Positions 1 through 8,117 of a stretch of 64,000 nt of DNA are shown piece by piece. The DNA is taken from the NCBI GenBank assembly GCA_016715195.1, contig JADKBB010000065.1, positions 1 through 64,000 on the forward strand, written 5' to 3'. Origin of the DNA: Candidatus Villigracilis proximus. Its GTDB lineage: Bacteria; Chloroflexota; Anaerolineae; Anaerolineales; Villigracilaceae. The position numbers were made by a program, and so were the translations under genes. The first letter of the stretch is position 1, and each line of letters begins with the position of its first letter. The notes under the pieces are model-generated. The model was not told the DNA's origin. It saw nothing but the letters and a program-made list of their open reading frames with translations, and made no database searches.

Positions 1-663
1 TCGGTGGATTTTGTCCTCAATGAATGGGACGAGCATTCCATCGAGCAGGTGCAGAACCAAAGGAAGCCGTCGGTGGGACGGTGACCGTGATCAGCGTGGA
101 CAATCGGGAGTTGGACAACGCGCTTCATCTCGCGCTGGCAAAGGCGCCGACAAAGTGGTCGAGATCTTGGCGACCACACGCAGATTCGCATACCCAATGA
201 CGTAACGGCGGAAGCTGATCAGGCATCGGGGTGAACATGGTCTTTGCAGGTGTACAAGGCGTCAATAGATCTCGACGGACAAATTGGTCCAATGATCGCG
301 GCGTATTTGGATATGCCCTACATCGGCGGCGTGAGTTCCATCGAAGCCAACGGCGACTCCGCAACGGTCAACAAGGAATTTGCGGGTGGGGCAGGCGCGA
401 AGTATTCCGTGTCCATGCCGTTCGTGGCGGGTGTGCAGTCTGCACCGAAGCCGCCGCGCTATGCGCCTGTGGGCAAGGTCCGCCAGATGGCGCCATCTGC
501 CACGGTGGAGAAGGTCGCTCCGTCGGGTGACGCTTCTTCGGGACTCACGTTCAAGAAGATGGCTCCTCCCGTGGTGACAGGTCATGCTGAGATGATCGAA
601 GGTTCGTCGAAGGAAGTGGCGAAGAAGATCGTTGAGTTGTTGAAGAGCAAGGGATTGGCATAG
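1..663 (+). CDS. etfB: Electron transfer flavoprotein beta subunit, 5'-truncated by the window and frame-broken
   Basis: The intact C-terminal 139 residues (from about 244) carry the typical EtfB LDGQIGPMIA stretch and end in a Lys-rich tail. Upstream, EtfB-like pieces appear in other frames: VLNEWDEHSIEQ at 13-48, then GTVTVISVDNRELDNALHLA near 78-136, then an ADKVVEILA piece, then MVFAGVQGV near 238-264. At least three single-base indels within about 270 bases are needed to join them. EtfB forms a heterodimer with EtfA and binds AMP and part of the FAD site. It lies 82 bases before etfA and is surely one operon with it. Frame breaks this close together at a sequence edge look like assembly error rather than decay, but I cannot exclude a pseudogene. 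The start lies outside the window. Confidence 0.85.
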
Positions 664-731
664 AGAAAAGATTAGAGAGTAGAGAATAGTGAGTAGTAAA
701 GACGACTAATCTCTACTTATCTATTCTCTCT
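663..731. repeat. Intergenic short-word inverted repeat
   Basis: The etfB-etfA gap is built from variants of the word TAGAGAATAG, followed by their reverse complement (CTATTCTCTC), so the transcript could fold into an imperfect hairpin. The etfA ribosome-binding site (GAAGGAG) follows directly. The same architecture with other words recurs in many gaps of this window. Confidence 0.7.
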
Positions 732-745
732 CCGAAGGAGATAAC

Positions 746-1696
746 ATGAGCAATGACGTATTCGTAATCACCGAACACATGGATGGCAAGTTCTCTGATG
801 TGTCGTTTGAAATGGTAGGAAAAGCCAAAGAGTTGGCGTCTGCTTTGGGCGGGCAAGCAGTTGCGGTCGTCGTCGGAGGCGGAGTTTCATCCAATGTATT
901 CGCTTCTGATTCCACGATCCACATTGATGACGCGGCGTTGTCAAATTTCAATCCCGAAGCGTATGGCAAAGTGGTCGAAGCGCTGGTCAAGGAGAAGTTG
1001 CCAAAGGTTGTGATGTTCGGCTGGACGGTGACAGGCATGGATATTGCCGCGTGGCTTTCGGCGCGGACGGGCGCTCCATTGGCGGCGTATGCGAAAGATG
1101 TGCGCATGGAAGGCGGCGCGTTGATGGTGAGCAGCCAGGCATACGGCGGCAAGTTGATGGCGGAAGTTGCGCCCGAAGGCGACATGGCGATCGTGGCGTG
1201 TCTGGCGGGTTCGTTCCCAGTGGAAGCGGGGCAAGGCTCGACGGCTGCAACGACGATTGCGTCACCTGTTGATTTGGGTTCGTTGAAAGTGAAATTTGTC
1301 GAAGCGATCAAACCTGCTGGCGGCGATGTGGACATTACCGCGCAGGCGAAGTTGGTTTCGATCGGTCGTGGTATCGGCGGCAAGGAAAATGTGGAACTCG
1401 CCGAAGAACTTGCGAAGGCGCTCGGTGCAACGGTCTCCGCTTCCCGCCCTGTGGTGGACGCAGGCTGGTTGCCGCGCACTCGTCAGGTGGGCAAGTCGGG
1501 TTTGAAGGTCAAGCCGAAGTTGTATTTCATGCTCGGTATCTCTGGCGCGCCTGAACATCTTGAAGGCATGAAGAGCGCTGAGTTGATCATTGCCATCAAC
1601 ACCGATAAGAAAGCGCCGATCTTCAACGTGGCGCACTACGGTGCAACTGCCGATCTGTTTGAAGTGGCTGAGGCGATGTTGAACTTTTGGCAATAA
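746..1696 (+). CDS. etfA: Electron transfer flavoprotein alpha subunit
   Basis: A 316-residue protein of normal EtfA length. The C-terminal FAD-binding domain is clear: ASRPVVDAGWLPRTRQVGKS at about residues 232-251, then LYFMLGISGAPEHLEGM and the INTDKKAPIF segment near the end. It pairs with EtfB to hold FAD and pass electrons, here presumably to the membrane Fe-S oxidoreductase encoded next (1784). The start is supported by a GAAGGAG site 6 bases upstream. The electron donor is unknown. The position just before Lbp and lipoate ligase genes suggests a sulfur-linked or dihydrolipoyl-linked donor rather than an acyl-CoA dehydrogenase, and no acyl-CoA dehydrogenase is in the window. Confidence 0.95.
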   Translation: MSNDVFVITEHMDGKFSDVSFEMVGKAKELASALGGQAVAVVVGGGVSSNVFASDSTIHIDDAALSNFNPEAYGKVVEALVKEKLPKVVMFGWTVTGMDIAAWLSARTGAPLAAYAKDVRMEGGALMVSSQAYGGKLMAEVAPEGDMAIVACLAGSFPVEAGQGSTAATTIASPVDLGSLKVKFVEAIKPAGGDVDITAQAKLVSIGRGIGGKENVELAEELAKALGATVSASRPVVDAGWLPRTRQVGKSGLKVKPKLYFMLGISGAPEHLEGMKSAELIIAINTDKKAPIFNVAHYGATADLFEVAEAMLNFWQ

Positions 1697-1763
1697 AGGA
1701 GCACAAAGGGTCACGAAGGAAAACCATTCAAACCCTTTGTGTTCCTTTGTGACACTTCGGGCT
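1697..1763. repeat. Intergenic short-word inverted repeat (CACAAAGG family)
   Basis: CACAAAGGGTCACGAAGG is followed by its inverted counterpart CCCTTTGTGTTCCTTTGTGAC, so the gap can fold back on itself. The same word family appears in the lipS2-lipS1 gap near 14636-14720, about 13 kb away on the other operon. Confidence 0.7.
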
Positions 1764-1783
1764 GAATCTTTCGGAGGGTTCCT

Positions 1784-3869
1784 TTGCTCACAACGGTTGA
1801 AAAATCATTCTTCATCGTGCTGGCGATCACAGCGGCGGGGTTCACTTTCATGGGTTCAAGGTCATCATCGACTCGATCCGCAAGGGACGCCCTGCGCCTG
1901 AGTTGAAGGATATGCCTTGCGAGTCTGGTCAAAGCAGGCGTGAAGGTTCTGCTCCAGCAGACGATCTTCAAGGCGCGTAAAGTTCTAAGCGCCATTCACA
2001 TGGGATTGTTCTTCGGTCTCATCACGTATGCCGTCGTCAACTTGATGGATGTACTCGAAGGACTCATCCCAGGTTTTGATCTGGTCTATGGCGGCAAACA
2101 TTTGCCCAACGCGCCGACGGGACTCATCAACGTCTTTAATCTCATCGCGGATGTGATGAGCGGATTTTTGTTGATTGCCATCACCACGTTTCTTGTGCGC
2201 CGTTTCATCGTTAAAGATAAGGCGCTCACCTTCCGTGAGAATGTCTTGCTGAATCCGGAAAGTCAAAGCGGGCGGGCAGGCGCGAGATTCGCTTACCGTT
2301 GGCGTGTTCGTCATCATGCACGTCGGTGCGCGTCTGATGAGTCAAGCCTTCCGCCTCACCGAAGGCGCCGACCCGTTCATGCCCATCGCAAGTTTTCTCA
2401 ATAGCATTTTTGGCGCGTCTGAAACAGGCGTGCATGTTGCGTGGTGGATCAGCCTCGGCTGGGTGATGTTCATCATCCCATATCTCTCGCGCAGCAAGCA
2501 CACGCACTTTTTCATGTCGCCTGTCAATCTTGGTTTGGCGAAACAAAATCCGCGCGGTCAACTTGACCCCGCGATTCCGCTCAAGGTCATCGAAGGTCAA
2601 AAGTTTGACCCTGGCGCGAAGGTTGTTTACGACCTCGCCTGGACTCGCGTGATGGACGCCTATGCCTGCGTGCAATGCAATCGCTGTCAGGATGTCTGCC
2701 CCGCGAATTTTCAGGGACGTCCGCTCTCGCCTTCGGCATTGGAAGTAAACAAGCGTTATCTTCTCAAGGAAGCGACCTTCGGCTCTCATCCCGACCGATT
2801 GCTGGTTCCGCTTACTGAAAGTGTTATCTCCCCTGAGGCAGTTTGGTCTTGCACAACTTGTTACGCTTGTGTCCGTGTGTGTCCTGTCGGCAATGAACCG
2901 ATGGCAGACATTGTGGACATCCGCCGCCGCATGTTGATCGACGGCTACGAAATTGACAGCGGCGTGCAGAACGCGCTTCAATCTCTCGCCACGAACGGCA
3001 ACTGGATGAGCAAAGGCAAACGTCTGCGCGGACGCTGGGCGAAGGAGATGGAATTCCCCGTCAAGAACGCGACCGAAGAACCCGTGGAACATTTGTGGTT
3101 TGTTGGCGATACGGCTTCATTCGATGAACGCGTCATTCCGAATACAAAAATGGTCGCGCGGCTTTTCAATCAGGGCGGACTGGACTTTGGTATTATGTAC
3201 CAGAACGAATCCAATTCTGGTAACGACGTCCGCCGCGTGGGTGAAGAAGGTCTGTTCGAACAACTCGTCGAGCAAAACATCGCGGCGTTTGGAAAAGCGC
3301 AGTTCAAGCAAATTGTCACCACAGACCCGCACTCGTTCAACACGCTCAAGAATGAGTATCCGCAATTCGGCGGGACGTTTGAAGTCAAGCATTACACCGT
3401 GACCTTGCTTAAGTTAATTGAAGAAGGCAAACTCACGATCAAGAATAAGTTATCGAATTACAAAGTCACCTTCCACGACCCGTGCTATCTTGGTCGCTAC
3501 AACGGCGGATTCACCGCTCCGCGCAAGTTGCTTGAACTGCTCGGCGTGGAATTCGTCGAAATGCCGCGCAACTGCGAGAACTCGTTCTGCTGCGGCGCAG
3601 GCGGCGGTCAGATCTGGATGGGCAAGGTCGCACCTGGTGAACGTCCTGCTGAGAACCGAATCAAAGAGGCATTGACCACCTTCGGCGAAGGTACGAACGC
3701 GAAGACTCAACTCTTCATCGTCACCTGTCCCAAAGACATGGTCATGTACTCCGACGCGGTCAAGACCACTGGCAACGAAGGCAAGATCGAAGTCCGCGAC
3801 ATTATTCAGTTGGTGGCGGAAGCCGTCGGTGTGGAAATGCCGCTCGAAGCAGAAGCAGTTGCGGCTTAA
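1784..3869 (+). CDS. Membrane-bound Fe-S oxidoreductase, Etf:menaquinone oxidoreductase type (frame-broken N-terminal part)
   Basis: Pieces in three frames join into one protein of about 695 residues. The start is probably TTG at 1784, 6 bases after a GGAGG site. Frame breaks fall near 1855, 1915 and 2280. The N-terminal third is a NarI/DsrM-like membrane domain with several hydrophobic spans and His residues that could hold haem b. The C-terminal part has two 4Fe-4S motifs (CVQCNRCQDVCP near 2668 and CTTCYACVRVCPVG near 2850) and a CCG domain ending in CCGAGGG near 3590. This matches the DUF224/HdrD-like EMO proteins that move electrons from EtfAB to menaquinone. It directly follows etfBA, as in known Etf-EMO loci. 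I infer that it reduces quinone; an HdrD-like thiol/disulfide role is the alternative. Confidence 0.85.
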
Positions 3870-3875
3870 GAGAGA

Positions 3876-3925
3876 AGCGATACTCGATATTCGAAAATCG
3901 AATTATCGAGTATCGAGTATCGACC
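3876..3925. repeat. Intergenic short-word repeat (TCGAGTATCG family)
   Basis: Iterated variants of the words ATACTCGATATTCGA and TCGAGTATCGAGTATCGA form an inverted arrangement that abuts the ATG at 3926. The following gene has no separate Shine-Dalgarno site. Confidence 0.65.
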
Positions 3926-4228
3926 ATGTTCACATGTCCCTATTGCGATTTTAGCGGTAAGCGTTCTGAAGTCCATAATCACCTTGCTGAAAAACACGGT
4001 GATACGCTGGGTGTGCGCGTGGATGAATTTACAAAGCACACGTTCTATATCATTACCTGCCCTGTGTGCGGCGATAGTTATGAACAGGTTACGAAGAAGG
4101 CAAGACGTGACCCTGGTTTTGCACAAGAATATGAACATGAAATTCGATTGGTCGTTTTTGATTTACTTTTGTATCACCTTCAAGGTGAACACAATTTACC
4201 CTCGGTAGAGGGTCAACTAGGAGAATAA
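3926..4228 (+). CDS. Small two-zinc-finger protein, function unknown
   Basis: A 100-residue protein with two C2H2-like metal sites. The first is CPYCDF at residues 3-8 followed by a His pair in HNHLAEKH. The second is CPVCGD near residue 46 followed by HLQGEH near residue 87. It has no signal peptide or membrane segment. The stop codon is one base before the ATG of the next gene (Lbp, 4230), whose AGGAG site lies inside this gene, so translation is probably coupled. I recognise no named family. The position inside the Etf-Lbp operon suggests a regulatory, metal or assembly role for this module, but nothing in the sequence proves it. Confidence 0.75.
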   Translation: MFTCPYCDFSGKRSEVHNHLAEKHGDTLGVRVDEFTKHTFYIITCPVCGDSYEQVTKKARRDPGFAQEYEHEIRLVVFDLLLYHLQGEHNLPSVEGQLGE

Positions 4229-4229
4229 A

Positions 4230-4667
4230 ATGGCAACAGTTCGTGGATGTAACATTCCTGAAGACCGTTATTACTGGGTAGAGAAACATGCCTGGGCACA
4301 GCTCGAGGCGGATGGTACGGTAAAAATTGGAATCACTGATGTGGCGCAGAATCTGGCGCGGGGCATTTTGACCGCTACTCCAAAAGATGTGGGACGCGCT
4401 GTGCAAAAAGGAAAAGGCGCGGGGACGTTGGAAAGCGGTAAGTGGGTGGGGCCAGTCACTTCGCCGATTTCAGGTGAGATCGTTGAAGTGAACGAGGCGG
4501 TGAAAGCCAAGCCTGCACTGCTCAATGAAGATCCATACGGTGCTGGCTGGTTCGTGCGCGTCAAGCCGACAGATTGGGCTGGCGAAAGCGCGTCTCTGCT
4601 GCAAGGGGAAGCGGCTGTGGCGGCGTATCAGAAATTTATGGAAGAGCAAAATCTGAATTTCGAGTAA
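4230..4667 (+). CDS. lbpA: Lipoate-binding protein, GcvH-like (Lbp copy 1)
   Basis: A 145-residue GcvH-fold protein. The N-terminus has GCNIPED at residues 6-12, a signature of sulfur-oxidation Lbps. The lipoylated lysine is expected at K71 in TLESGKWVGP, then PISGEIVEVNE and DPYGAGW follow. No glycine-cleavage genes (gcvT, gcvP) occur in the window, while a lipoate ligase, TusA, DsrE proteins and sulfite-enzyme genes do. That favours a sulfur-carrier Lbp over true GcvH. In the known sHdr system LbpA presents sulfur on lipoate to the Hdr-like complex; that complex is not visible here. It is followed by a diverged second copy after a 64-base repeat-bearing gap. Confidence 0.9.
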   Translation: MATVRGCNIPEDRYYWVEKHAWAQLEADGTVKIGITDVAQNLARGILTATPKDVGRAVQKGKGAGTLESGKWVGPVTSPISGEIVEVNEAVKAKPALLNEDPYGAGWFVRVKPTDWAGESASLLQGEAAVAAYQKFMEEQNLNFE

Positions 4668-4669
4668 TT

Positions 4670-4731
4670 AGAGATGGAGATTGGTAATTTGTAAATAGTA
4701 ATTACCAATCTCAATTACCATCAAATTACCC
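4670..4731. repeat. Intergenic short-word inverted repeat (ATTACC family)
   Basis: GAGATTGGTAATTTG is followed by ATTACCAATCTCAATTACC, an inverted pair filling the whole gap between the two Lbp genes. The repeat touches the ATG of the second Lbp, which has no clear Shine-Dalgarno site. The same words recur at 6313-6343. Confidence 0.7.
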
Positions 4732-5178
4732 ATGATCTTCCACGCCTGTGACATTCCCGAAGACCTGACCTACGACATCGAACGCGATGTCTGGATTCGA
4801 TTCGAGGGTGAGATTGCCGTGCTTGGCATGACCGATGTCGCCCAGACCCGCTGTGGAAAATTTGCCGCGATCAGCTTTCGGGATGTTGGAAAGAAAGTTG
4901 CGCAAGGCAAGACTCTGGCAACGATTGAAAGCGCCAAGTGGGTGGGTCCATTCCCTGCTCCGTTTTCATGCGAGATCGTGGAAACAAATGAAAGCGGCTT
5001 TGCAAAAAATATTTTACTGGCGAACAAAGAGCCATATGGCGAAGGCTGGCTCGTCAAGGTGAGGCCCATAAATCTCGAATCAGAATCCAGCCACCTCGTC
5101 ACGGGTGAAGCGGCGGCAGAGAAGTACAAGGAAAGAATTAAAGAATTGAAAGTCAATTGTCTCAGGTGCATTGATTGA
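4732..5178 (+). CDS. Lipoate-binding protein, GcvH-like (Lbp copy 2)
   Basis: A 148-residue paralogue of the preceding Lbp. ACDIPEDLTYD at residues 5-15 matches the Lbp N-terminal signature and the lipoyl lysine is K69 in TIESAKWVGP. EPYGEGWLVKV follows. Its C-terminus ends NCLRCID, adding a Cys-x2-Cys pair absent from copy 1, which could bind metal or form a disulfide. Two adjacent, strongly diverged Lbps imply division of labour, for example different partner enzymes or oxidation states. Assignment to the sulfur Lbp family rests on the motifs and neighbours. The start has no obvious ribosome site. Confidence 0.88.
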   Translation: MIFHACDIPEDLTYDIERDVWIRFEGEIAVLGMTDVAQTRCGKFAAISFRDVGKKVAQGKTLATIESAKWVGPFPAPFSCEIVETNESGFAKNILLANKEPYGEGWLVKVRPINLESESSHLVTGEAAAEKYKERIKELKVNCLRCID

Positions 5179-5212
5179 CCTGTTTACTTGTTTACTTGTA
5201 TACATTTCACAT
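5179..5212. repeat. Short-word repeat (GTTTACTTGT family)
   Basis: CTGTTTACTTGTTTACTTG and a further variant fill the gap before the ligase gene. The same words in the same and inverted orientation occur at 49469-49553 and 52422-52502, in the lysine operon more than 44 kb away. Confidence 0.65.
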
Positions 5213-5226
5213 CAAGGAGAATTCCA

Positions 5227-6312
5227 ATGTCCAAAAAAATTCGCTTGCTTTACATGGAAGGCGTATCCCCGCTGCGCTCACAGACTGTTTATCACGCGGT
5301 TGGGTATGCAATGAATGAAAGCACGCCAAACACCATCATTATGGTTTCGCCAAACGGGCCGTATGTGTCCATTGGCTATCATCAGGATATCCAAAAGGAA
5401 GTGGACTTGGACTACTGCGAAAAACATAACCTGCCTGTCTATCGCCGTGAAGTCGGCGGCGGCGCAGTGTTTTTGGATAACGGTCAATTGTTTACACAAT
5501 GGATCTTTCACAAGGAAGATCTGCCTGTTTCTTTGGAAGAGCGTTTCAAGTTGTATATTGACCCGCTTGTGGCAACGTATCAAGAGTTGGGAATCCCTGC
5601 CAACCTGCGCCCGATCAATGACATCCATGTCAACGGCAAGAAAATTGGCGGCACAGGCGCGGCGCAGATGGGCATTGCGGAAATCCTCGTCGGCAGTTTG
5701 ATGTACACCTTCGACAAGAAAACCATGTCACAGGTGCTGAAAGTCCCATCCGAGAAAATGCGCGACAAGATTTTCGAATCGCTCGAAGCATACATGACCA
5801 CGATGTCTGAGCAGCTCGGTTCCACGCCAGACCGCGCAATGGTCAAAGACTTATATATGAAGAAAGTCTCCGAAGCGCTGGGCATGGAAGTCTACGAAGG
5901 CGAATGGACAGCCGAAGAAGAAGCAATGGCAAAAGAGATCGACGAGCGTTTCCTGTCTGATGAATGGCTGTATCAAAAGGGACAGCTTCGCCAGCAGGGC
6001 GTGAAAATTCATCAGGATGTACACATCGTCGAAGCGGCATTCAAGGCACAGGGCGGGTTGATCCGTATCATCGCCCGCTTGCGTGAAGGACGCATTGACG
6101 ACGTCACCATCTCTGGCGATTTCACTTTGCTGCCCGTCTTCGCTCTCGGTGCGCTCGAACAATCCCTGCGCGGTGTTTCTGCCACGCCAGAGAATCTCAA
6201 AGCCAAAATTGAAGAAGCGTACTACCGCCTCAACATTCAATCCCCTGGCGTCACGCCGGCTGATTTCACAACGGCAATTATGAACGCCGTAAATCCGCCG
6301 CAAGCCGCGTAA
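5227..6312 (+). CDS. lplA: Lipoate-protein ligase A family protein (copy 1)
   Basis: A 361-residue ligase of the biotin/lipoate ligase fold with a C-terminal accessory domain (about residues 260-345). Motifs: RREVGGGAVF at residues 73-82 for the nucleotide-lipoyl pocket, and NDIHVNGKKIGGTG at 131-144, whose K139 matches the catalytic lysine of LplA. It would adenylate octanoate or lipoate and attach it to the Lbps encoded just upstream. In the recently described Lbp-dedicated assembly route such sLpl ligases work with LipS1 and LipS2, both present here on the other strand. The ATG at 5227 has an AAGGAG site 7 bases upstream. It looks fully active. Confidence 0.92.
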   Translation: MSKKIRLLYMEGVSPLRSQTVYHAVGYAMNESTPNTIIMVSPNGPYVSIGYHQDIQKEVDLDYCEKHNLPVYRREVGGGAVFLDNGQLFTQWIFHKEDLPVSLEERFKLYIDPLVATYQELGIPANLRPINDIHVNGKKIGGTGAAQMGIAEILVGSLMYTFDKKTMSQVLKVPSEKMRDKIFESLEAYMTTMSEQLGSTPDRAMVKDLYMKKVSEALGMEVYEGEWTAEEEAMAKEIDERFLSDEWLYQKGQLRQQGVKIHQDVHIVEAAFKAQGGLIRIIARLREGRIDDVTISGDFTLLPVFALGALEQSLRGVSATPENLKAKIEEAYYRLNIQSPGVTPADFTTAIMNAVNPPQAA

Positions 6313-6343
6313 CCAATTACTAATTACCATTTACCAATCACTA
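6313..6343. repeat. Short-word repeat (ATTACC family)
   Basis: CCAATTACTAATTACC and further ATTTACCAATC variants fill the 31-base gap between lplA and the SoeBC-like gene. Only one orientation is present. No Shine-Dalgarno site is seen before the ATG at 6344. Confidence 0.6.
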
Positions 6344-7984
6344 ATGACTCAAAACTACGGCTTCCTAATCGACCAATCCAAATGCATCGGATGTCACGCC
6401 TGTTCCACCGCGTGCAAGTCCGAGAATCAAGTGCCCGTTGGCGTGAATCGCACATGGGTCAAATATGTTGAAACGGGAGCGTACCCCGATGTGCGCCGCC
6501 ACTTTCAAGTGACGCGCTGCAATCATTGCGTCAACCCGCCTTGCGTGCGTATCTGTCCCGTCACGGCCATGTATCAGCGTGATGATGGCATCGTTGAGTT
6601 TGACCCCAGCATTTGCATCGGCTGCAAATCCTGTATGCAAGCCTGTCCGTATGATTCGATTTATCTCGACCCCGAAACCAACACCGCCGCGAAATGCACC
6701 TTCTGCGCTCATCGTTTGGATGTGGGACTCGAACCCGCCTGCGTGGTCGTCTGCCCTGAACATGCCATCCTCGCTGGTGACTTGAACAACCCCGCTTCAG
6801 AAATAAGCCGCAAGCTGGCCACTTCGAAAGTGACAGTTCGCAAGCCTGAGCAGGGGACTGGCCCGAAGCTGTTCTACATCAACGGCAACGATTGGTCGCT
6901 TCATCCGTCCGCCGCACAAACACATGACTCATATGTGTGGGCAGACAAGGTCACCGAGCAGAACGTCTCTGCGTATGAACATGGCGCGATTGCGCTGCCT
7001 GTCTTGAAATCCAAATCAGGCACATCCATCCGCACCCCGCAGGAACAAGGCCGCCCGATGAATGGCCCCATCCAAATCGGTGGACGTGTTGCCGAGCAAA
7101 TGGTTCAGACTTCCTACAACGCCCAGCACAAGATCCAATGGCATTGGGAATTGCCGTCTTATTTGGTCACCAAAAGCATCGCGGGCGGAATTTTCATGTT
7201 GTTGAGCCTCGGCTCGATGTTCAACATCTTCAACTTCGACTCGGCGACCTTCCTCGCCGCAGGCTTCACCGCGATGGTCTTCATGCTCATCACGACCATC
7301 CTGCTTATCAAGGATTTGTCGCAACCGAAACGCTTCTTGAATATTTTGCTCCGCCCGCAGTGGAAATCTTGGGTGGCACGCGGCGCGTACATCATGGTCA
7401 CATTCACGGCTGTGGCTGGGTTGTGGTGGCTGCTCGAAGGCGCGGCTCAAATTGGTATCCTGCCGCTCGAAACAGTAGCAGCTGTCCGCCCGTTTGCAGC
7501 GTGGATCGTCTTCCCGTTCGCTTTTGGAGTCGTCATCTACACTGCCTTCCTGCTCGGTCAAGCCGAAGGACGCGACATGTGGCAGAACAATTTACTGCCC
7601 TTCCAATTGCTGTCCCAATCCGCAATGGTGGCAAGCGGCGTGTTCCTTGCTTTGAGCATATTCGTGAATTTCTCTGCTGACCTGACTTCACTTCTCGCGA
7701 CTCTTTTCCCCGTCAGCATCGCCGTCAATTTGCTGATGACCTTCGCGGGCAAACTCAACTCCTTCCCGACAGATACAGCCATGCTCGCCTCCCGCGAAAT
7801 GACTCATGGACGTTTCCGCAATCATTACTGGTGGGGCGGAATTGTCCTCGGGCATATCATCCCGCTCGTATTGATGATCGCATTCGCGCCCGCACTGCCC
7901 GTTGCAGTTCTCGCCGCATTGGTCGGCCTATTCTTTTATGAATACGCCTTCGTGATGGCACCACAGCATATTCCGAATTCGTAA
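6344..7984 (+). CDS. Fused Fe-S/membrane-anchor subunit, SoeB-SoeC (DmsB-DmsC) type
   Basis: A 546-residue fusion. Residues 1-150 form a four-cluster ferredoxin-like subunit: cysteines 14/17/20/24, 59/62/67/71, 91/94/97/101 and 118/121/133/137. After a linker, residues about 265-546 hold around eight hydrophobic spans of the DmsC/NrfD-type quinone-reactive anchor. It is followed by the molybdopterin catalytic subunit at 8118. In sulfur oxidisers with Lbp/sHdr systems the cytoplasmic sulfite dehydrogenase SoeABC oxidises sulfite and feeds quinone. A fusion of B and C plus lack of a signal peptide fits that enzyme. Polysulfide, thiosulfate or DMSO reductase relatives remain possible by sequence alone. 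Confidence 0.85.
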   Translation: MTQNYGFLIDQSKCIGCHACSTACKSENQVPVGVNRTWVKYVETGAYPDVRRHFQVTRCNHCVNPPCVRICPVTAMYQRDDGIVEFDPSICIGCKSCMQACPYDSIYLDPETNTAAKCTFCAHRLDVGLEPACVVVCPEHAILAGDLNNPASEISRKLATSKVTVRKPEQGTGPKLFYINGNDWSLHPSAAQTHDSYVWADKVTEQNVSAYEHGAIALPVLKSKSGTSIRTPQEQGRPMNGPIQIGGRVAEQMVQTSYNAQHKIQWHWELPSYLVTKSIAGGIFMLLSLGSMFNIFNFDSATFLAAGFTAMVFMLITTILLIKDLSQPKRFLNILLRPQWKSWVARGAYIMVTFTAVAGLWWLLEGAAQIGILPLETVAAVRPFAAWIVFPFAFGVVIYTAFLLGQAEGRDMWQNNLLPFQLLSQSAMVASGVFLALSIFVNFSADLTSLLATLFPVSIAVNLLMTFAGKLNSFPTDTAMLASREMTHGRFRNHYWWGGIVLGHIIPLVLMIAFAPALPVAVLAALVGLFFYEYAFVMAPQHIPNS

Positions 7985-7985
7985 A

Positions 7986-8092
7986 GAAAGTTGGAAGGTT
8001 GGAATGTTTGCAAGTTGAAAGTTGCGTTCTTTATAACTACGAACCTGTAACCTTCAACCTTTAAACCTGCAACTTTCAAACCTTCAACCTGA
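7986..8092. repeat. Intergenic short-word inverted repeat (GTTGGAAGGTT family)
   Basis: GTTGGAAGGTTGGAATG and related words are followed by their inverted forms (AACCTTCAACC, CAACTTTCAAACCTTC). The gap of about 130 bases before soeA-like 8118 consists almost entirely of this element. The ATG lacks a clear ribosome site. Confidence 0.7.
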
Positions 8093-8117
8093 CTTGACAC
8101 CTGGAACCCGACACCCT

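Noticed and set aside
7016..7561. Long open frame opposite the SoeBC-like gene and many similar ones
   Set aside because: Antisense frames with skewed composition inside well-supported genes; no ribosome sites or family motifs.
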